Source: Hyposmocoma kahamanoa
Taxonomy: Eukaryota; Arthropoda; Insecta; Lepidoptera; Cosmopterigidae
Length of the DNA: 64,000 nucleotides
Reading direction: 5' to 3'
Assembly: GCF_003589595.1 (NCBI RefSeq)
Contig: NW_020654422.1
Location: 14,151,512-14,215,511 of the forward strand
Within the stretch, counting starts at the first letter, position 1, and the number at the start of each line of letters is the position of its first letter. Shown here in pieces: positions 11,439-22,088 of this stretch. The notes beneath the pieces were generated by a model. That model was given only the letters and a program-made list of their open reading frames with translations. It made no database searches and was not told where the DNA came from. Made by a program: the position numbers and the translations under genes.

Positions 11439-11965
11439 AACATATACTTTGTGTTGTAGTACGTGATTACGTGAACAGGAGAAAGACCTACGTTCAAAAA
11501 TACTGCTTTGACAACGCTTCACCGGTCTGCGCTTGCACTAACAGCACCTCATGTTGATGCAAATTCGTAGTCGAAGAGAGAACTCTTCATGAAACCTGAA
11601 CTTGAGAGGAAAAACTAAGAATGGGCTTTAATTACTATTACGTAAAGTAAGTTTAGGAGTAACAGACACTGCGAGTTGTTTCTTTGTTGTCGGCGCGCTT
11701 GCAGCACGCGATTGGTGTGGCGACGATCCAACGACACGAGTCAAAAATCGTTTTTAGTTGTTTTTAGTAATCGAATCTGCAACGAGATGTCTGACAGCGC
11801 AGCGGATTGTCATGGAATCATTTTCAAACAAAATTATTTACTACCGGTTCTAATGATAAAATCTACGAGTAATACGAAAAGGCGTAGTAGCCTAAAGGTA
11901 AGGTAGGCTTTACGTCGATAGGAAAGTTAGATACGTCTCCAAATCAATTTAATGGTGTGTGCTAA
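11439..11965. other. Nothing recognised
   Basis: A frame at 11676-11906 (76 codons) shows no motif. Confidence 0.4.
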
Positions 11966-12262
11966 GTCCAATCCGCGACGTGCAAACGTCACCGGTTTTC
12001 ATGGTCTAGCCATATCTGAAGTCTCGGATTCGATCCCCGGTCGGGTCAATGAAGAAATTTCATATTCTATATTTTTAAATACATTCTAAACACAAATCTA
12101 TATATATTCAGCCAGTACTTCTACTCACAGAGTAGAGCCTAGACTACAGTACCGTCGTTGTTTCCAATTTCCATAACACAAGTGCTTCAGTTACTTACCT
12201 ACTAATTTGGGATCAGAGCAACGTATGTGGTATTGTCCAATATTTATTTACTTTATGGGTCC
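11966..12262 (+). mobile_element. SINE-2 (tRNA-derived), diverged
   Basis: Head with B box GATTCGATCCCCGG (~12031) and the 3' part ACCGTCGTTGTTTCCAATTTCC, ACACAAGT, TTGGGATCAGAGC. Collinear with 59271-59500. Confidence 0.75.
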
Positions 12263-12477
12263 ACTCAGGAACTACTGCCCCTGCCCAGCAGTAGAACTAT
12301 ATGGGCTAATTATTAATACGAAAACAGATATTTCATATGGTTTTAAAAAAGCGAGAAAAGAAAAAGAGTAAGATTAATTGTACTTTTACTATTATTGAAA
12401 ACTTGCGTAGTAACTACTTACTAACATAAGCCAATTTAGCTATTTATAAGAGGTCTGAAAAGTAAGCCATTGACAAA

Positions 12478-12775
12478 TTATATTTGCTTTTAATCGACTT
12501 CAAAAAAAAGGAGGATGTTCTCAGTTCTACTGCTTTTTTTGTATGTATGTTATGCGATAACTATGTGAACCGATTGTGATGATTATTTTTTGTTGGAAAC
12601 AGGTTACCTCAGTATAATTGGTCTCATTTAAATTTGAAGAAAGTATTACACCTCCAAAGGTGGAAAGAAAAACTAGGGAATGAATTCGGTTTTGCGCACT
12701 TTCCGGTAACCGATTTCAATAAAACTTGGCGAATAAATGTAATTCCACTAATATTTGAGGTAGGTTTTTTTAGTA
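12478..12775 (+). repeat. Lepidopteran CGACTTC repeat, copy 1
   Basis: Starts ATCGACTTCAAAAAAAAGGAGG, then GTATGTATGTTATGCGATAAC, GTTGGAAACAGG, and ends ACCGATTTCAATAAAACTTGG followed by a T run. This is the widespread lepidopteran ACCGACTTCAAAAAAGGAGG repeat. I do not assign it to a class. Confidence 0.75.
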
Positions 12776-14881
12776 CTCTGTACTGATAAACTTTCGTGTT
12801 AACACTAATATTAGTGTTGTGTGTGGCGGTATAAATCCTTTGAAAGGGTTTCCCACATAATTGCGAATGCCAATTACACGAATGACGATAGTGCGAAGAC
12901 GGTCAAGCTATAAGGCGCGACGACTTATTATCACGAATTGTCAGTTGCGCGAAGGTTTAAAAGCGTGATGGTTCATTTGCGCGAATGACGATAGCACGAA
13001 GACATTGGATATTATCATATTCGAACAAACACAACTTTATATGCATATATATTGTATATAATTATTTTATACCTATAGATATACTTTTGAGAAATTAAGT
13101 TCAATTTGTTCAAATAACATCTTTGATACTAATCGTAGATTTTGGTAAAATTTTAATGACTTCGTCCATATGATGTTAATTTCTGACGATGTTACAATAA
13201 TTACACCCCTACAATTTTGTGTATAAACAATCACACATCTTAAGGCAGTTTTTAAGACCAGCAGCAAAATACTGAGAGTGCATTTTTTCGTCAGGAATTT
13301 TTAGAAAATTTAATATTTTAGTCGAAAAGTAAAAAAATATTACATAATCCCTAAAACAATGACGTAATCTAAGAACAAATACAAAAATGACTCATTGCAC
13401 GTTACACTACTTCTATATCAAATTTCAACTGATTTAGTGGAACGGTTTTCAAAGTAGAGTGGTTTTGGTGACTAGAGAAGAATAAAGTGTGTGTATACTT
13501 CTAATACATTTATTTTTGGACCAAGTATTGTTTTTCTATTATGTTTAAAAAGTACTTAAGTTACTTAATGTGTAGATTTGTAAGCGAATGGTTAAAAATG
13601 GGACATTTTAACCACTTGTTTACAAATCGACATGCTTCGTACTAAAAAAAATTATAACAGGTTCACTTTATTTTAATTTGTCACCCCTGACCTTAACTTG
13701 TATGTTCCTCTTGCCCCAAAATAATTTTTTTAACTTTTTTTTGAGAACTGTACGTTACTTCAATGGTTTTAAGATCAAATTCGATTGAAATAGTTTTACT
13801 TAGAAATTAGCTACAAATATACTTAAATAAACATTATATTTATATGAAATACGATGACAGTTCTTCTTACCTCATTTTTTGGAGGAAGAGAAACGTTAGC
13901 ACAACCTGTAATATTAACGTAATGATTGTTTAAAACCTGGAAAGCTGATAAACCAGGGTAAGACTAGAGTATTTCGAAATTCGTATAAGATATTATTTAT
14001 TCCTCCTAGAGTTCATAACATTTGTCTTGAAATAAAGTATGTTCTTCTTACCCCACCTGACTGGAAAGGCGTGTCGCTTATGCTAGAATAACAGTCAAAT
14101 GAAAGTGAAAAGTGAAAAGTCGAACCATGTTATGTATTCGCTAGATAATTTAAATTTCGGTCTTTATAGTCGTTTAAAAAACATACCAACGTAACTAAGC
14201 AACTAACATATAAATCACAACTAACGTATTAACCCGTCAATCAAGCAAATTGGATATGGGTATACCCCAAAGATGGTAGTAATTAGGCGTCCTAGATTAA
14301 CCATCTGCCTCGGATGTGATCATCTTGTCGGTACTTAACACCAATTGTAATGTCAAATGCTTCAATTTGAATGAATTTTGTTAGAAGAGGATTATAACAC
14401 CTGCTTAATCGGATTTAGGGCTCACGGTGGTGCCGTGATAATTTGAACTCCGTACTTTGAAGTTTTAATACAATTGAATTTAAATTTTCAATGTCAATTT
14501 TAACGTTCTTTTAACCCTTTACTACCGCCGGTCACTTCGTTGCTTAACATCAGATAAGATCGTATAACGTGGTACTATTTTGAATATTACATAAATTTAT
14601 AATTATTTATGCGTCTTTCAAAATAATTCAGATTCTCATACAAATATAAATAAATTAAATATCTCATATAAATACAAATATCACATATATACTGGCAATG
14701 TATATAATTCGGTATTCTATAGAATACCTAGGTATTACGTACGTGAATTAGGCAATGTTTGTTTTATGTTTTTGTTTTATTTATTTTTAATTTTTATTTA
14801 TTTATTTATATCAGGTAACAAAGACCCATGTATACATACCTTATAGACTAACATACATAACAATATAAAAACAAAATACAC
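12776..14881. other. AT-rich, mostly featureless
   Basis: Holds a 22 bp motif repeated at 12879 and 12982, an imperfect hairpin at 13574-13626, and from 14760 a T/TTTA-rich tract leading into the LINE ORF1. The 64-codon frame at 13073-13267 is unconvincing. Confidence 0.45.
12879..13003 (+). repeat. Degenerate direct repeat, 103 bp period
   Basis: CGAATGACGATAGTGCGAAGAC (12879-12900) recurs with two changes at 12982-13003. GCGCGA words and a CACGAATTGTCAGTTGCGCG block lie between. This suggests two units of an old tandem or a dispersed satellite fragment. Confidence 0.5.
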
Positions 14882-15964
14882 CTATATTATATATACCTTA
14901 AAAACTAACATGAAATTCGAAAGATGTTCGGTGGGTATTCTCACCACAAACGAATTAAAGTTCACGTTGCGGCGAGACTCCAACCGCTCGACACTCAAAG
15001 TGTATTTGGCTTTATGCCTGATATACTCCACTACCTCCTCAGACTTCGTGGAGTAATGCAGCCGCGACAGGTACATCAACGTCGTCGGTACGGCCGGACG
15101 CAGCAGGAAGTTCGGTCCTGTCGGAGCTGTGCCACACTGGTTACGGCTGGTGGGCTTCCTCTTCCTCTTCACCACCTTTGTGAAGCCATCCTCGTCGCAC
15201 TGGACCGTCTGCCTCTGTGGTTTTGCAACTTCAGAGACAGGCACACGGAGATTGGTTTTATCCTTAGCTGATTGCCGCCGCTCGAATTTCGAAGTGGCGG
15301 GTTGGCTGGTTGAAGCGGCTACAGCGGCGTATGCAAGTGTCGGGGTTGACGTGCACACGCGTGACATTTCCACCGAGGCAGAGGGGCGGGCAGCGGGGCG
15401 CGGCGCATCATGCGCGGTGGCAGCAACGAATGGTGACGCATTATGTGCCGACTCGAAACTGCTGACCGAGGCATTCAGCGCTGCTCCGCGTCGTGTGTTT
15501 ACATTAGAGGCTTCTGGTGACCTACATACCGAAACAGCATTGCTTAATAACGCAACTTGGGTACGCAGCTCACTTATGATGTTATCCGAAGCCTCTAATT
15601 TACACTGTACTTCGGCTAGGCTAGACTTCAGGGACGTAATGTCCTTCAGCAGCCTAGTAATATCAACGTGGTCGAACGTGACGGGGGGCAGCTTGTGCAG
15701 CTCCTTCGCCACGAATGTAGGCACGTCGTCCGGGTCAGTCTCCTTCAGCAGCGTGATTCTATCTTGGAGACTCTTCACGCCTCCATCCCTCCGGCGAGAT
15801 GGCATCACTTCGGCTTTACCGAGACGCTGGAAAAGCAGCATCTTGCCACTGCAAATCTCATATTCACTGAAATTTGATTTGCATATCTGCACTATGCTGA
15901 CTTCATCCATGGTGCGTGACTTCATCGATAGCGTATATAATGAACGCCAGGAGCTCATTGGCAA
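14882..15964 (-). CDS. LINE ORF1 (gag-like nucleic-acid chaperone), 360 codons, 3'-truncated
   Basis: The longest open frame in the window. The family motif begins at internal Met19 (MDEVS..Q.CKSNF), followed by RRRDG.KSL (57-66), TDPDDVPTFVAKELHKLPPV (77-96) and FDHVDITRLLKDI (97-109). A heptad-like coiled coil spans ~101-143, then an Ala/Ser/Pro-rich linker to ~235. The C-terminal block DEDGF.KV.KRKRK..SRNQCGTA (~258-282) is followed by an RRM-like segment with MYLSRLHYS and NFNSFVVRIPTEHL. Family knowledge: such proteins are ORF1 products of lepidopteran LINEs that coat element RNA. An N-terminal PHD finger, usual in the family, is absent; the frame breaks just upstream (a 2-nt change in the codons before Met19). 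The C-terminus stops abruptly after NFM with unrelated residues, and no reverse transcriptase follows. The 299-codon plus-strand frame at 15129-16028 is its antisense shadow. Confidence 0.75.
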   Translation of the reverse strand: MPMSSWRSLYTLSMKSRTMDEVSIVQICKSNFSEYEICSGKMLLFQRLGKAEVMPSRRRDGGVKSLQDRITLLKETDPDDVPTFVAKELHKLPPVTFDHVDITRLLKDITSLKSSLAEVQCKLEASDNIISELRTQVALLSNAVSVCRSPEASNVNTRRGAALNASVSSFESAHNASPFVAATAHDAPRPAARPSASVEMSRVCTSTPTLAYAAVAASTSQPATSKFERRQSAKDKTNLRVPVSEVAKPQRQTVQCDEDGFTKVVKRKRKPTSRNQCGTAPTGPNFLLRPAVPTTLMYLSRLHYSTKSEEVVEYIRHKAKYTLSVERLESRRNVNFNSFVVRIPTEHLSNFMLVFKVYII

Positions 15965-16100
15965 TGAGTTGTTGGGAACTCATTGTCAATTACGCGCAGC
16001 GGCTTGTGCCGCTCGTAACGCGAGTTAGGTGTAATTAACTCACTGCGTAGTGGCACGTCCGTTTCCGAACGCGCATTGCTATGGACTCATAGCAATGCGC
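15951..16100. repeat. Cluster of five perfect small hairpins
   Basis: Consecutive inverted repeats: 15954-15968 (7 bp stem, 1 nt loop), 15962-15985 (9 bp, 6 nt), 15999-16012 (5 bp, 4 nt), 16022-16041 (6 bp, 8 nt) and 16071-16100 (13 bp GCGCATTGCTATG, loop GACT). They sit between the broken ORF1 5' end and repeat A copy 6. Confidence 0.8.
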
Positions 16101-16114
16101 ATTCATTATATCTT

Positions 16115-16270
16115 GTGCCGGGACGAACAAGTCGATCACCTGGTAGTAAGCGACACGCCTATCCATAACAGTTGCAGTGACACTCAAAGCTTTAAATCGC
16201 AAAGATCTTAGGTGCACTGCCACTGCGCCTATCACCCTCACTCATAAGTTGACAAGTCCCATATGCCTGG
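16115..16270 (-). repeat. Repeat A copy 6, 5'-truncated
   Basis: Inverted. Holds the 3' half only and ends at CCCATATGCCTGG. Confidence 0.82.
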
Positions 16271-17213
16271 ATATATATGTATAGAATAGGAAGTACGTGT
16301 GTGTAAGAAAGAATATTTTGTACAAAGCCAAGTGTCACAAAAGTTCATTTTGTGAGAATAACTAGCTAATTAGAAGAATTGGTATTTAAATTACACGTGA
16401 CATTTAATTTTGTTTGAGAAAATCGCTATTTTTTCGAACAAAGTATTAAAAAACTAATCTAACTCAAAAGGCTCAAAAGTTCCCATTATACTGGCAGCAT
16501 TGCCTCGCTGAACGACAATGGACACTTGCTGAACCAACCACGACCCAGAGCGGTGATAGCAGCACTGTTTCTGAGTCGGCGACCCAAAATATTACAAAAC
16601 ATTATGAAATACTATATTATGTCCATTTGCAACAAAACTGATACCTAAATATGCATGCTACACAAATGGAACTTAACATACAGCTAAATGAATTAATCAA
16701 AACTGTTATATTAAATGATAAAATCCAAAAAAAGGTAAATCCAATAATAATTCTTTGATTTATAATAAAAATTTTAACTTCATTATTCGAAACAAGCTCC
16801 CATTCAACTTTTAGGCGCATTAGTTTTTTCTTTTTTGTTTAAAGTACTTACAGCATTAAATATTTAGCTTTTTCCATAATCATTTTCAACAAAGCAATTC
16901 GGTTCTGGCACCCGAGGCTCAAAGCAGCTTGGAAACGCAAAGAAAATTAATGTCTTATTTAATTTTTTGTCTTTCATTTAACACTTTGCTTAATCTACGG
17001 CCGGTGTTCTATAGAATCCTAGGTATTCTATAGAATGCCTAGGAAGTGTGCATTAAAAAAATATATACTATTTTATACATTGCCTAAAGAAGCCCGGTAT
17101 TCTATAATTCTATACCCCTGAATTATACACATTGCCGTTGACATTATACACTTATAATAAATAAAACAGAAGGTTTCCTATGAATGGGATCTAACAGTTT
17201 TTAATAGGTTTAA
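16271..17213. other. Nothing recognised
   Basis: AT-rich. Two CCTAGG(T/A)ATTCTATAGAATxCCTAGG blocks near 17009-17042 form short palindromes, and a related block occurs at 14710-14730 and 34895-34930. Confidence 0.4.
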
Positions 17214-17446
17214 TGGCAGTAGAGTTCCTTGTGAAAGAGTTCTTTCAGGGAACCACTGCTACCGTATTTATTTCTGCCACCAAGTAGTAATGTGAGCTGT
17301 ACTGTACTGTAATGGTGCTGGTGAAATTGCAAGCACACGGGACTTGCCAATTTATGTCTCAGGGTGACAGGGCGAATTAATGCTCTGCACTTACCATCAG
17401 GCGCACGATTGGTTCGTCTCGTCCCGAAGTATCATAAAATAAAATA
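17214..17446 (+). repeat. Repeat A copy 7, internal deletions
   Basis: The 5' end is GGCAGTAGAGTTCC. A central stretch is replaced by TGTACTGTACTG, and a second deletion removes the CAGATCTTTGCG block. The tail is AGTATCATAAAATAAAA. Confidence 0.8.
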
Positions 17447-17771
17447 TCTAATAAAAATCATCGACCACGCACAAGCTGAAAATATTTTCCAATTCGGAAA
17501 AACGTTGACACTACGTAAAAATTTCTAAATTGACTGCGCTTACCTTGTATACCATTTTTATTAAAAGTATGCTATTAGCATTACAATCACTAGCGTGATG
17601 TCACACCTAGGTAGCTAATAAAGGCATAAAAATTAATTACAGTGTAACAGAAGTCACGTAACTTTTATGACATCTGAATTGTTAGTTTGTAGAGTCAGTC
17701 ACATTCCCTCAAAATACATTTAGAAATCTTTGTGTAAGTATGCATTGGATCAAATGGAATGGAATCAAATA

Positions 17772-18161
17772 TCAATATACAAACACTACTTCCAGGTTTC
17801 GCAACTTCCTTGTCAAAGCGCACTGTTGTTGCACATAACCGCATCTAGTTTGCAACAGTTTGCGCGTAATGGAGATTGAATTTATTAAAGCAAATGCTAC
17901 ATCTCGGAGCGACTGACAGCTTGTTACGTGGACGACAAACGAACGCAATTCCTGAGAATGCCTTCTATTTCTAGATTGGAAATTCAACTGATAGTTTGAA
18001 GGGAATTCAAGACTTCGAATTGAGCTATGACATAACCAAGATAGAAACTCGTTGAAGTGTATGAGAATTATATTGTCAAATTTAAAACCAAGTTCATAGG
18101 TTCCATAAGCGTGGCATAATATTCCGAAATTTCCAAAGTCTATTACATCTAAAAAATTCAC
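17772..18161 (-). CDS. Uncharacterised 129-codon ORF, doubtful
   Basis: Open from ATG at 18161. Residues include a hydrophobic, Phe/Leu-rich N-terminal 50 and a basic Arg/Ser-rich middle (SRNRRHSQELR). No transmembrane run, signal peptide or domain is recognised, and no TATA/Inr or polyadenylation signal is placed clearly. It could be an orphan exon, a decayed element or chance. Confidence 0.15.
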   Translation of the reverse strand: MNFLDVIDFGNFGILCHAYGTYELGFKFDNIILIHFNEFLSWLCHSSIRSLEFPSNYQLNFQSRNRRHSQELRSFVVHVTSCQSLRDVAFALINSISITRKLLQTRCGYVQQQCALTRKLRNLEVVFVY

Positions 18162-18256
18162 TTTGCAGTACTTTAAAAATGTATATGTTATTATTGTTGG
18201 TAGGTCTATGTTTATTTGTCAACGACTTCTATCTACACACAAAAACATTCACAACA

Positions 18257-18290
18257 AACAAAACACTATCATTAGTAATAGTGTTTTGTT
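18257..18290. repeat. Perfect hairpin, 13 bp stem, 8 nt loop
   Basis: AACAAAACACTAT pairs with ATAGTGTTTTGTT around loop CATTAGTA. Confidence 0.8.
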
Positions 18291-18691
18291 ATAGTACTGA
18301 ATTTTGTCAAAGAGTATCAGTACCGTAGTGCCGTGGACAGACGTGACTGTCTATACGTATTGGGAATGAACTAGGCAGACAGATAATATTGAGTGTTTAC
18401 TAATGATATTAATCCATAGTTGGTGCATTAACGCAAAGCCCCTGGCCAAGTCGCTATTAGTTGGACAATACATTCCATTTTGCTTTGAACCTGGGGCCTT
18501 CCGCTTACTATTTATAATTATTATATTACTAAATAGAATAACAAATTAAGTAAAAGAAAACAAATATGTTAAGACAATGTTGAATTTATTGATGTTTTGT
18601 TATGTACTTTTCCTCGTGGAAAGGCAAAAATGTTCATGCTGCCTAGTCAAGTACATACATATCGTTCCTAGCCTAGCCTTGGTTATATTTT

Positions 18692-19324
18692 TTAACCCAT
18701 TGACTGCCGAAGGTAGTCTTCGAACTGAAATCGGTGGCCACCACATAAACGATCTTCTTCGTAATAATATGTAGTCGGCACTAAAAATTAAAATGCTACT
18801 GACGATGCCGATATACGTAATATTACGTATACGTATAATATTGCGTACTTCGGCACCACGTTTTTTTTTAAGAGGCCGACGTACGCAGTAATGCGTATGC
18901 GCAAAATAACATACGGACGGCACCTAGAGTAACAAAAGCTAATTCGTTATCTTGCTCTCTCCTACATTCATCAATGACGTCCCCCGCGCTCCCCTTTTCG
19001 CCAATTATGCACCTATTTTTTGCCTATTGTCAGCGTTGCGTCACGTGTGCAGTAAGATTAATGTAATTAGTGTGATTTATCATCATGTCGCGCGGACGCG
19101 AATCGAGTTGTCGTATTTCACAAAGTCGTCGTCCTTCTACATCGTTACGACCGCTAAATCAAAACGAAGTCGTCAGGATTCTGTATGAAAAAGAATCGTC
19201 AGACGATGGGGACTGGATGCTACTCGAAACTCCACGTCTTTCCTATCGATCGCCAGCAGCTTGTGCTAGATATATGGAACCTGACCTCCTGACTACTTAT
19301 ATCCTACTAGAAAATTTTCAGTAG
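18692..19324 (+). mobile_element. piggyBac-like 5' end, truncated
   Basis: A TTAA (18692-18695) is followed by CCCATTGACTGCCG. This is the layout of piggyBac-family elements, which insert at TTAA and have CCCTTTG..TGCC-like termini. Next comes 390 bp of leader with several palindromes (TACGTAATATTACGTA near 18815), then an ORF start. No matching 3' terminus was found downstream. Confidence 0.45.
19085..19324 (+). pseudogene. Possible piggyBac-like transposase N-terminus
   Basis: ATG at 19085 opens a 79-codon frame: a Ser/Arg-rich start (MSRGRESSCRISQSRRPSTS), then LNQNEVVRILYEKESSDDGD, an acidic patch like that at the N-terminus of piggyBac transposases. It stops before any DDD catalytic domain, and none is seen in other frames downstream. 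The assignment rests mainly on the TTAA terminus. Confidence 0.35.
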
Positions 19325-19996
19325 CTATTTAGAAAAAATACTACCTACGGCCAAAAAGGCAGTTCCAGCTTACGAGTTATCTTTTGTGTATGCTATTTGC
19401 CCAGTGAAACATGCCTTATGTGTGGTGAAAAGTTTCAAAATTTATTACACCTATCCCCGTACTGCAATTTTGTATACTATTTCGCATTAATCAAATATTC
19501 TACAAATTTATCAAAAACCATACCATTACTTGCCAAATCAACGTAAATAATTTAAAACTTTAAATTTATGTTCACCCAATTAGTCAAATAGCGAAATGTG
19601 AGCAATACACCGATGTAAATTAATTTTCAAACAGGACCGCATTGGCGTCCACCTTTTTGAATGTTTGACAATCGACTAAATGATGTGCAGCATCTTCACC
19701 GCACATCAGTGAAACACAGCGTATGTACGAAACATCGCATCTAGTACGCTAGTACATAGATATCATTGTTATTTGTTTTACATTTATTTGTAGCGTAGAA
19801 TACATGAGATACTAATATATCTAAAACGAAACAAACTCTGTCTACTGACAAGTCGTAACGAGTTGAGACGTGAAAGTCATCGGTATTAATTTTTAAACAA
19901 CTTATATTTGCTTACGTCCCCGACCTAATTGACGTCACGTGAATTCTCAACTGCGAGTTTATGCAGTATTAATTTAACCCGTAAGCTAACTTTACA
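19325..19996. other. Nothing recognised
   Basis: May be the decayed interior of the piggyBac-like element, but no transposase motif is visible. Confidence 0.4.
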
Positions 19997-20089
19997 GGTT
20001 TTGAAGGGCGGTGCTGGTGAAATTACAGGCACATTGGACTTGTCAACTTATGTCACAGATCTTTGCGATTTAAAGCTCTGAATCGCACT

Positions 20090-20095
20090 GTAACT
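20090..20095 (+). repeat. LINE target-site duplication, left
   Basis: GTAACT is repeated at 21801-21806. The consensus of repeat A confirms that one copy is extra. Confidence 0.75.
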
Positions 20096-21800
20096 TTTTT
20101 TATTTTATTTTATGTAGGCAGCAAACAAGCATACCGCCCGCCTGATGGAAAGCGGTTACCGTCGCCAATGAACGCCTGCAACACCAGGGGCGTCACGAGC
20201 GCGTTGCCTACCTTTTAGAACCCTTCTCAAACTCCCTTTGAAGGACTTCACGCTATATTCCTGCAGGAAAACCGCGACAGGGCGTTCATTCTACAACCTT
20301 ACTGTAGTACGTGGAAGCTTTTCTAAAACCGTACAGTGCGAGATCGACTCGGTTCCAGAGTGTGAGGATGAACTCCCTGCCGGAGGCGAGCGGTGCGATG
20401 ATAAAATGTTACTGTTGGCATCATGTCAAACAGTTCACCAGAACATTGGCCATAGTACAAACGATAGAATAGGCATAGGGAAGCAAAGTCTCTCCCCCAA
20501 GACAGTGGTTCAATATCGTCTGTATGCACAGGATCGTCAACAATTCTTATAGCACGTCTTTGAACCGCACCAGCTGGTATCCAGGAGCTCCCGCCCAAAG
20601 ATGGCACCAGTATTCCATGCGGGGATGATCTTGTGACTTACAAAATAGCAGTTTCTGCTCCGAAGTGAAATACCGCTTAGCCCTGTTGAGCAAGCAAAGC
20701 TTTTTGGACGCTAGTCTGACTTTGCCATCTAAGTGACTACGGAACTGAACGTCACAAGAGATGTTGACACCAAGGATCCCGATGCTCTCCAAGTTATTTA
20801 ATGGCTTGTTCTGGAACAGAAGGTCTGCAGCAAATAGAGTCTTTTTAGCGGTGAACGTGTAAACTTGTGTCTTGGTGGGGTTAAATTGGACTAAGCTTAG
20901 TCGTCCCCAATCAGTAACCCTCTCCGGGGTTTTTTCTGTTTGTAAGACAAGTTGTTTACGGCTCTCCTCTACGAAAGACCAAGGGGACTTATCATGGCCA
21001 GTGTAATAGGCGTCCACTGTGCTGTCACACGCGTAAACAGAGAATGCCGTCAGTAGACAGCATATCATTAATGTGTAACAAAAGCAGCATAGAACTTTCA
21101 TAGCGTAGGGACGGAGACAGCACAGAACCTTACGGGACACCAGCGTTAATGTCCAAACCGTCAAAGCAACTACCATCGACGACAGTTGCCAGACCCGATC
21201 AAACGCCTTCGCCATATCTAGGTTGACAGCCAAAGCCTCACCTTGACTCTCAATGGCAGAAGCCCATCAGTGAGTGAGATACACTGAAAGGTCACTAGTA
21301 GAGCGACAACGGCGGAAGCCATATTGGCGGTCGCTGATTAGGTCATGAACTTCTAGGTATCTAAGGAGATGGCCGTTAATTACACGTTGCATTACCTTGG
21401 AGAGAAGGGAGGTTGTGGCTATAGACCTGTAACTTGACGGGTCTGATCTGTCACCTTTTTTGGGCACTGGATGTACGTAGACAGTTTTCCACGAGATCGG
21501 GACTTTAGATAGGGAGTAGGAGAGCGCATAGAGGCGCGTTAACACGGGATACAACCCCGGAGCACACACTTTAAGCACCACTGCCGGTATACCGTCTGGG
21601 CCACTTGCTTTATGAATATTGAGCGAAAGCAACTGGTGTCGAACCCGCTGTTGCGTTATAACGATTTCTGGCATGAAGGTACTGCACCAAGGGGTGGTAG
21701 GTGGCGCAGCTCCGCCACCGTCCATAGTCGAGTTCGAAGCAAAGAGAGTACCCAGTAAGTCGGTTTTCTCTTTAGCGCTATAGGCTAGATCAGGTTTATG
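20096..21800 (-). mobile_element. Jockey-type LINE, 5'-truncated, nested in repeat A
   Basis: The 1705 bp insertion on the minus strand ends (low coordinates) in a TAAAATAAAATAAA-type tail at 20096-20113. Its 3' UTR has the common lepidopteran block complementary to GTAGGCAGCAAACAAGCATAC. It is flanked by GTAACT duplications and 5'-truncated within the reverse transcriptase. Confidence 0.88.
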
Positions 21801-21802
21801 GT
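20160..21802 (-). pseudogene. Jockey-type reverse transcriptase, C-terminal half, degraded
   Basis: Reads in several frames. 21267-21802 gives SGPDGIPAVVLK, VPKKGDRSDPSSYRSIA and QYGFRRCRSTSD (fingers). 20547-21233 gives motif A LDMAKAFDRVW and motif C VYACDSTVDAYY. The catalytic Y-A-D-D has become Y-A-C-D, and the hydrophobic/turn region before it is scrambled. Then come NPTKTQVYTF and the ESIGILGV...LASKKL..LNRAKRYFT thumb. The 20323-20607 frame continues RRAIRIVDD..LFYRLYYG. The C-terminal R.VRLWNELP and PGVAGVH blocks are traceable to ~20160. Non-functional. Confidence 0.85.
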
Positions 21803-22088
21803 AACTGTAGCTTACCATCACTCACCATACTCGTACTATAAAAAAAATCAATTTTACAATATTATCACTGTTGTAGTAGGAACACGAAGCGAAGATTTAT
21901 GAAGAAAGACGCTTATATCTCCAAATGCGCAACAGCTTTTATTGACGTAGTTGTATGATCGACATAATCGCGCTCATCCCCGATCGTGCTCATCAGCGGC
22001 AGCCAACGATCAAGAACGACGATTGTATGAGCTTTCATCCGAGTATCCCACACGTTAGAAGTACTGAAATGCCACTTATATTTGATTT

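Larger units (their letters stand above)
17447..18691. other. One unrecognised ORF and a hairpin
   Basis: Apart from the ORF at 17772-18161 and the hairpin at 18257-18290, nothing is recognised. Confidence 0.4.
19997..21848 (+). repeat. Repeat A copy 8, split by a LINE
   Basis: 19997-20095 holds the middle of repeat A up to CACTGTAACT. The element resumes at 21801 with GTAACTGTAGCTTACCATCA and ends GTACTATAAAAAAA at 21848. The interval is the LINE at 20096-21800. Confidence 0.85.

Noticed and set aside
14511..14535. Second piggyBac-like end, TTAACCCTTTACTACCGCC
   Set aside because: A plausible terminus, but there is no partner end and no transposase sequence nearby; TTAACCC occurs by chance in AT-rich DNA.
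15129..16028. 299-codon plus-strand ORF
   Set aside because: Antisense to the LINE ORF1 at 14882-15964, whose sense protein has recognisable family motifs. The open antisense frame follows from codon composition.
20238..20552. 104-codon plus-strand ORF
   Set aside because: Antisense to the C-terminal part of the Jockey-type LINE.
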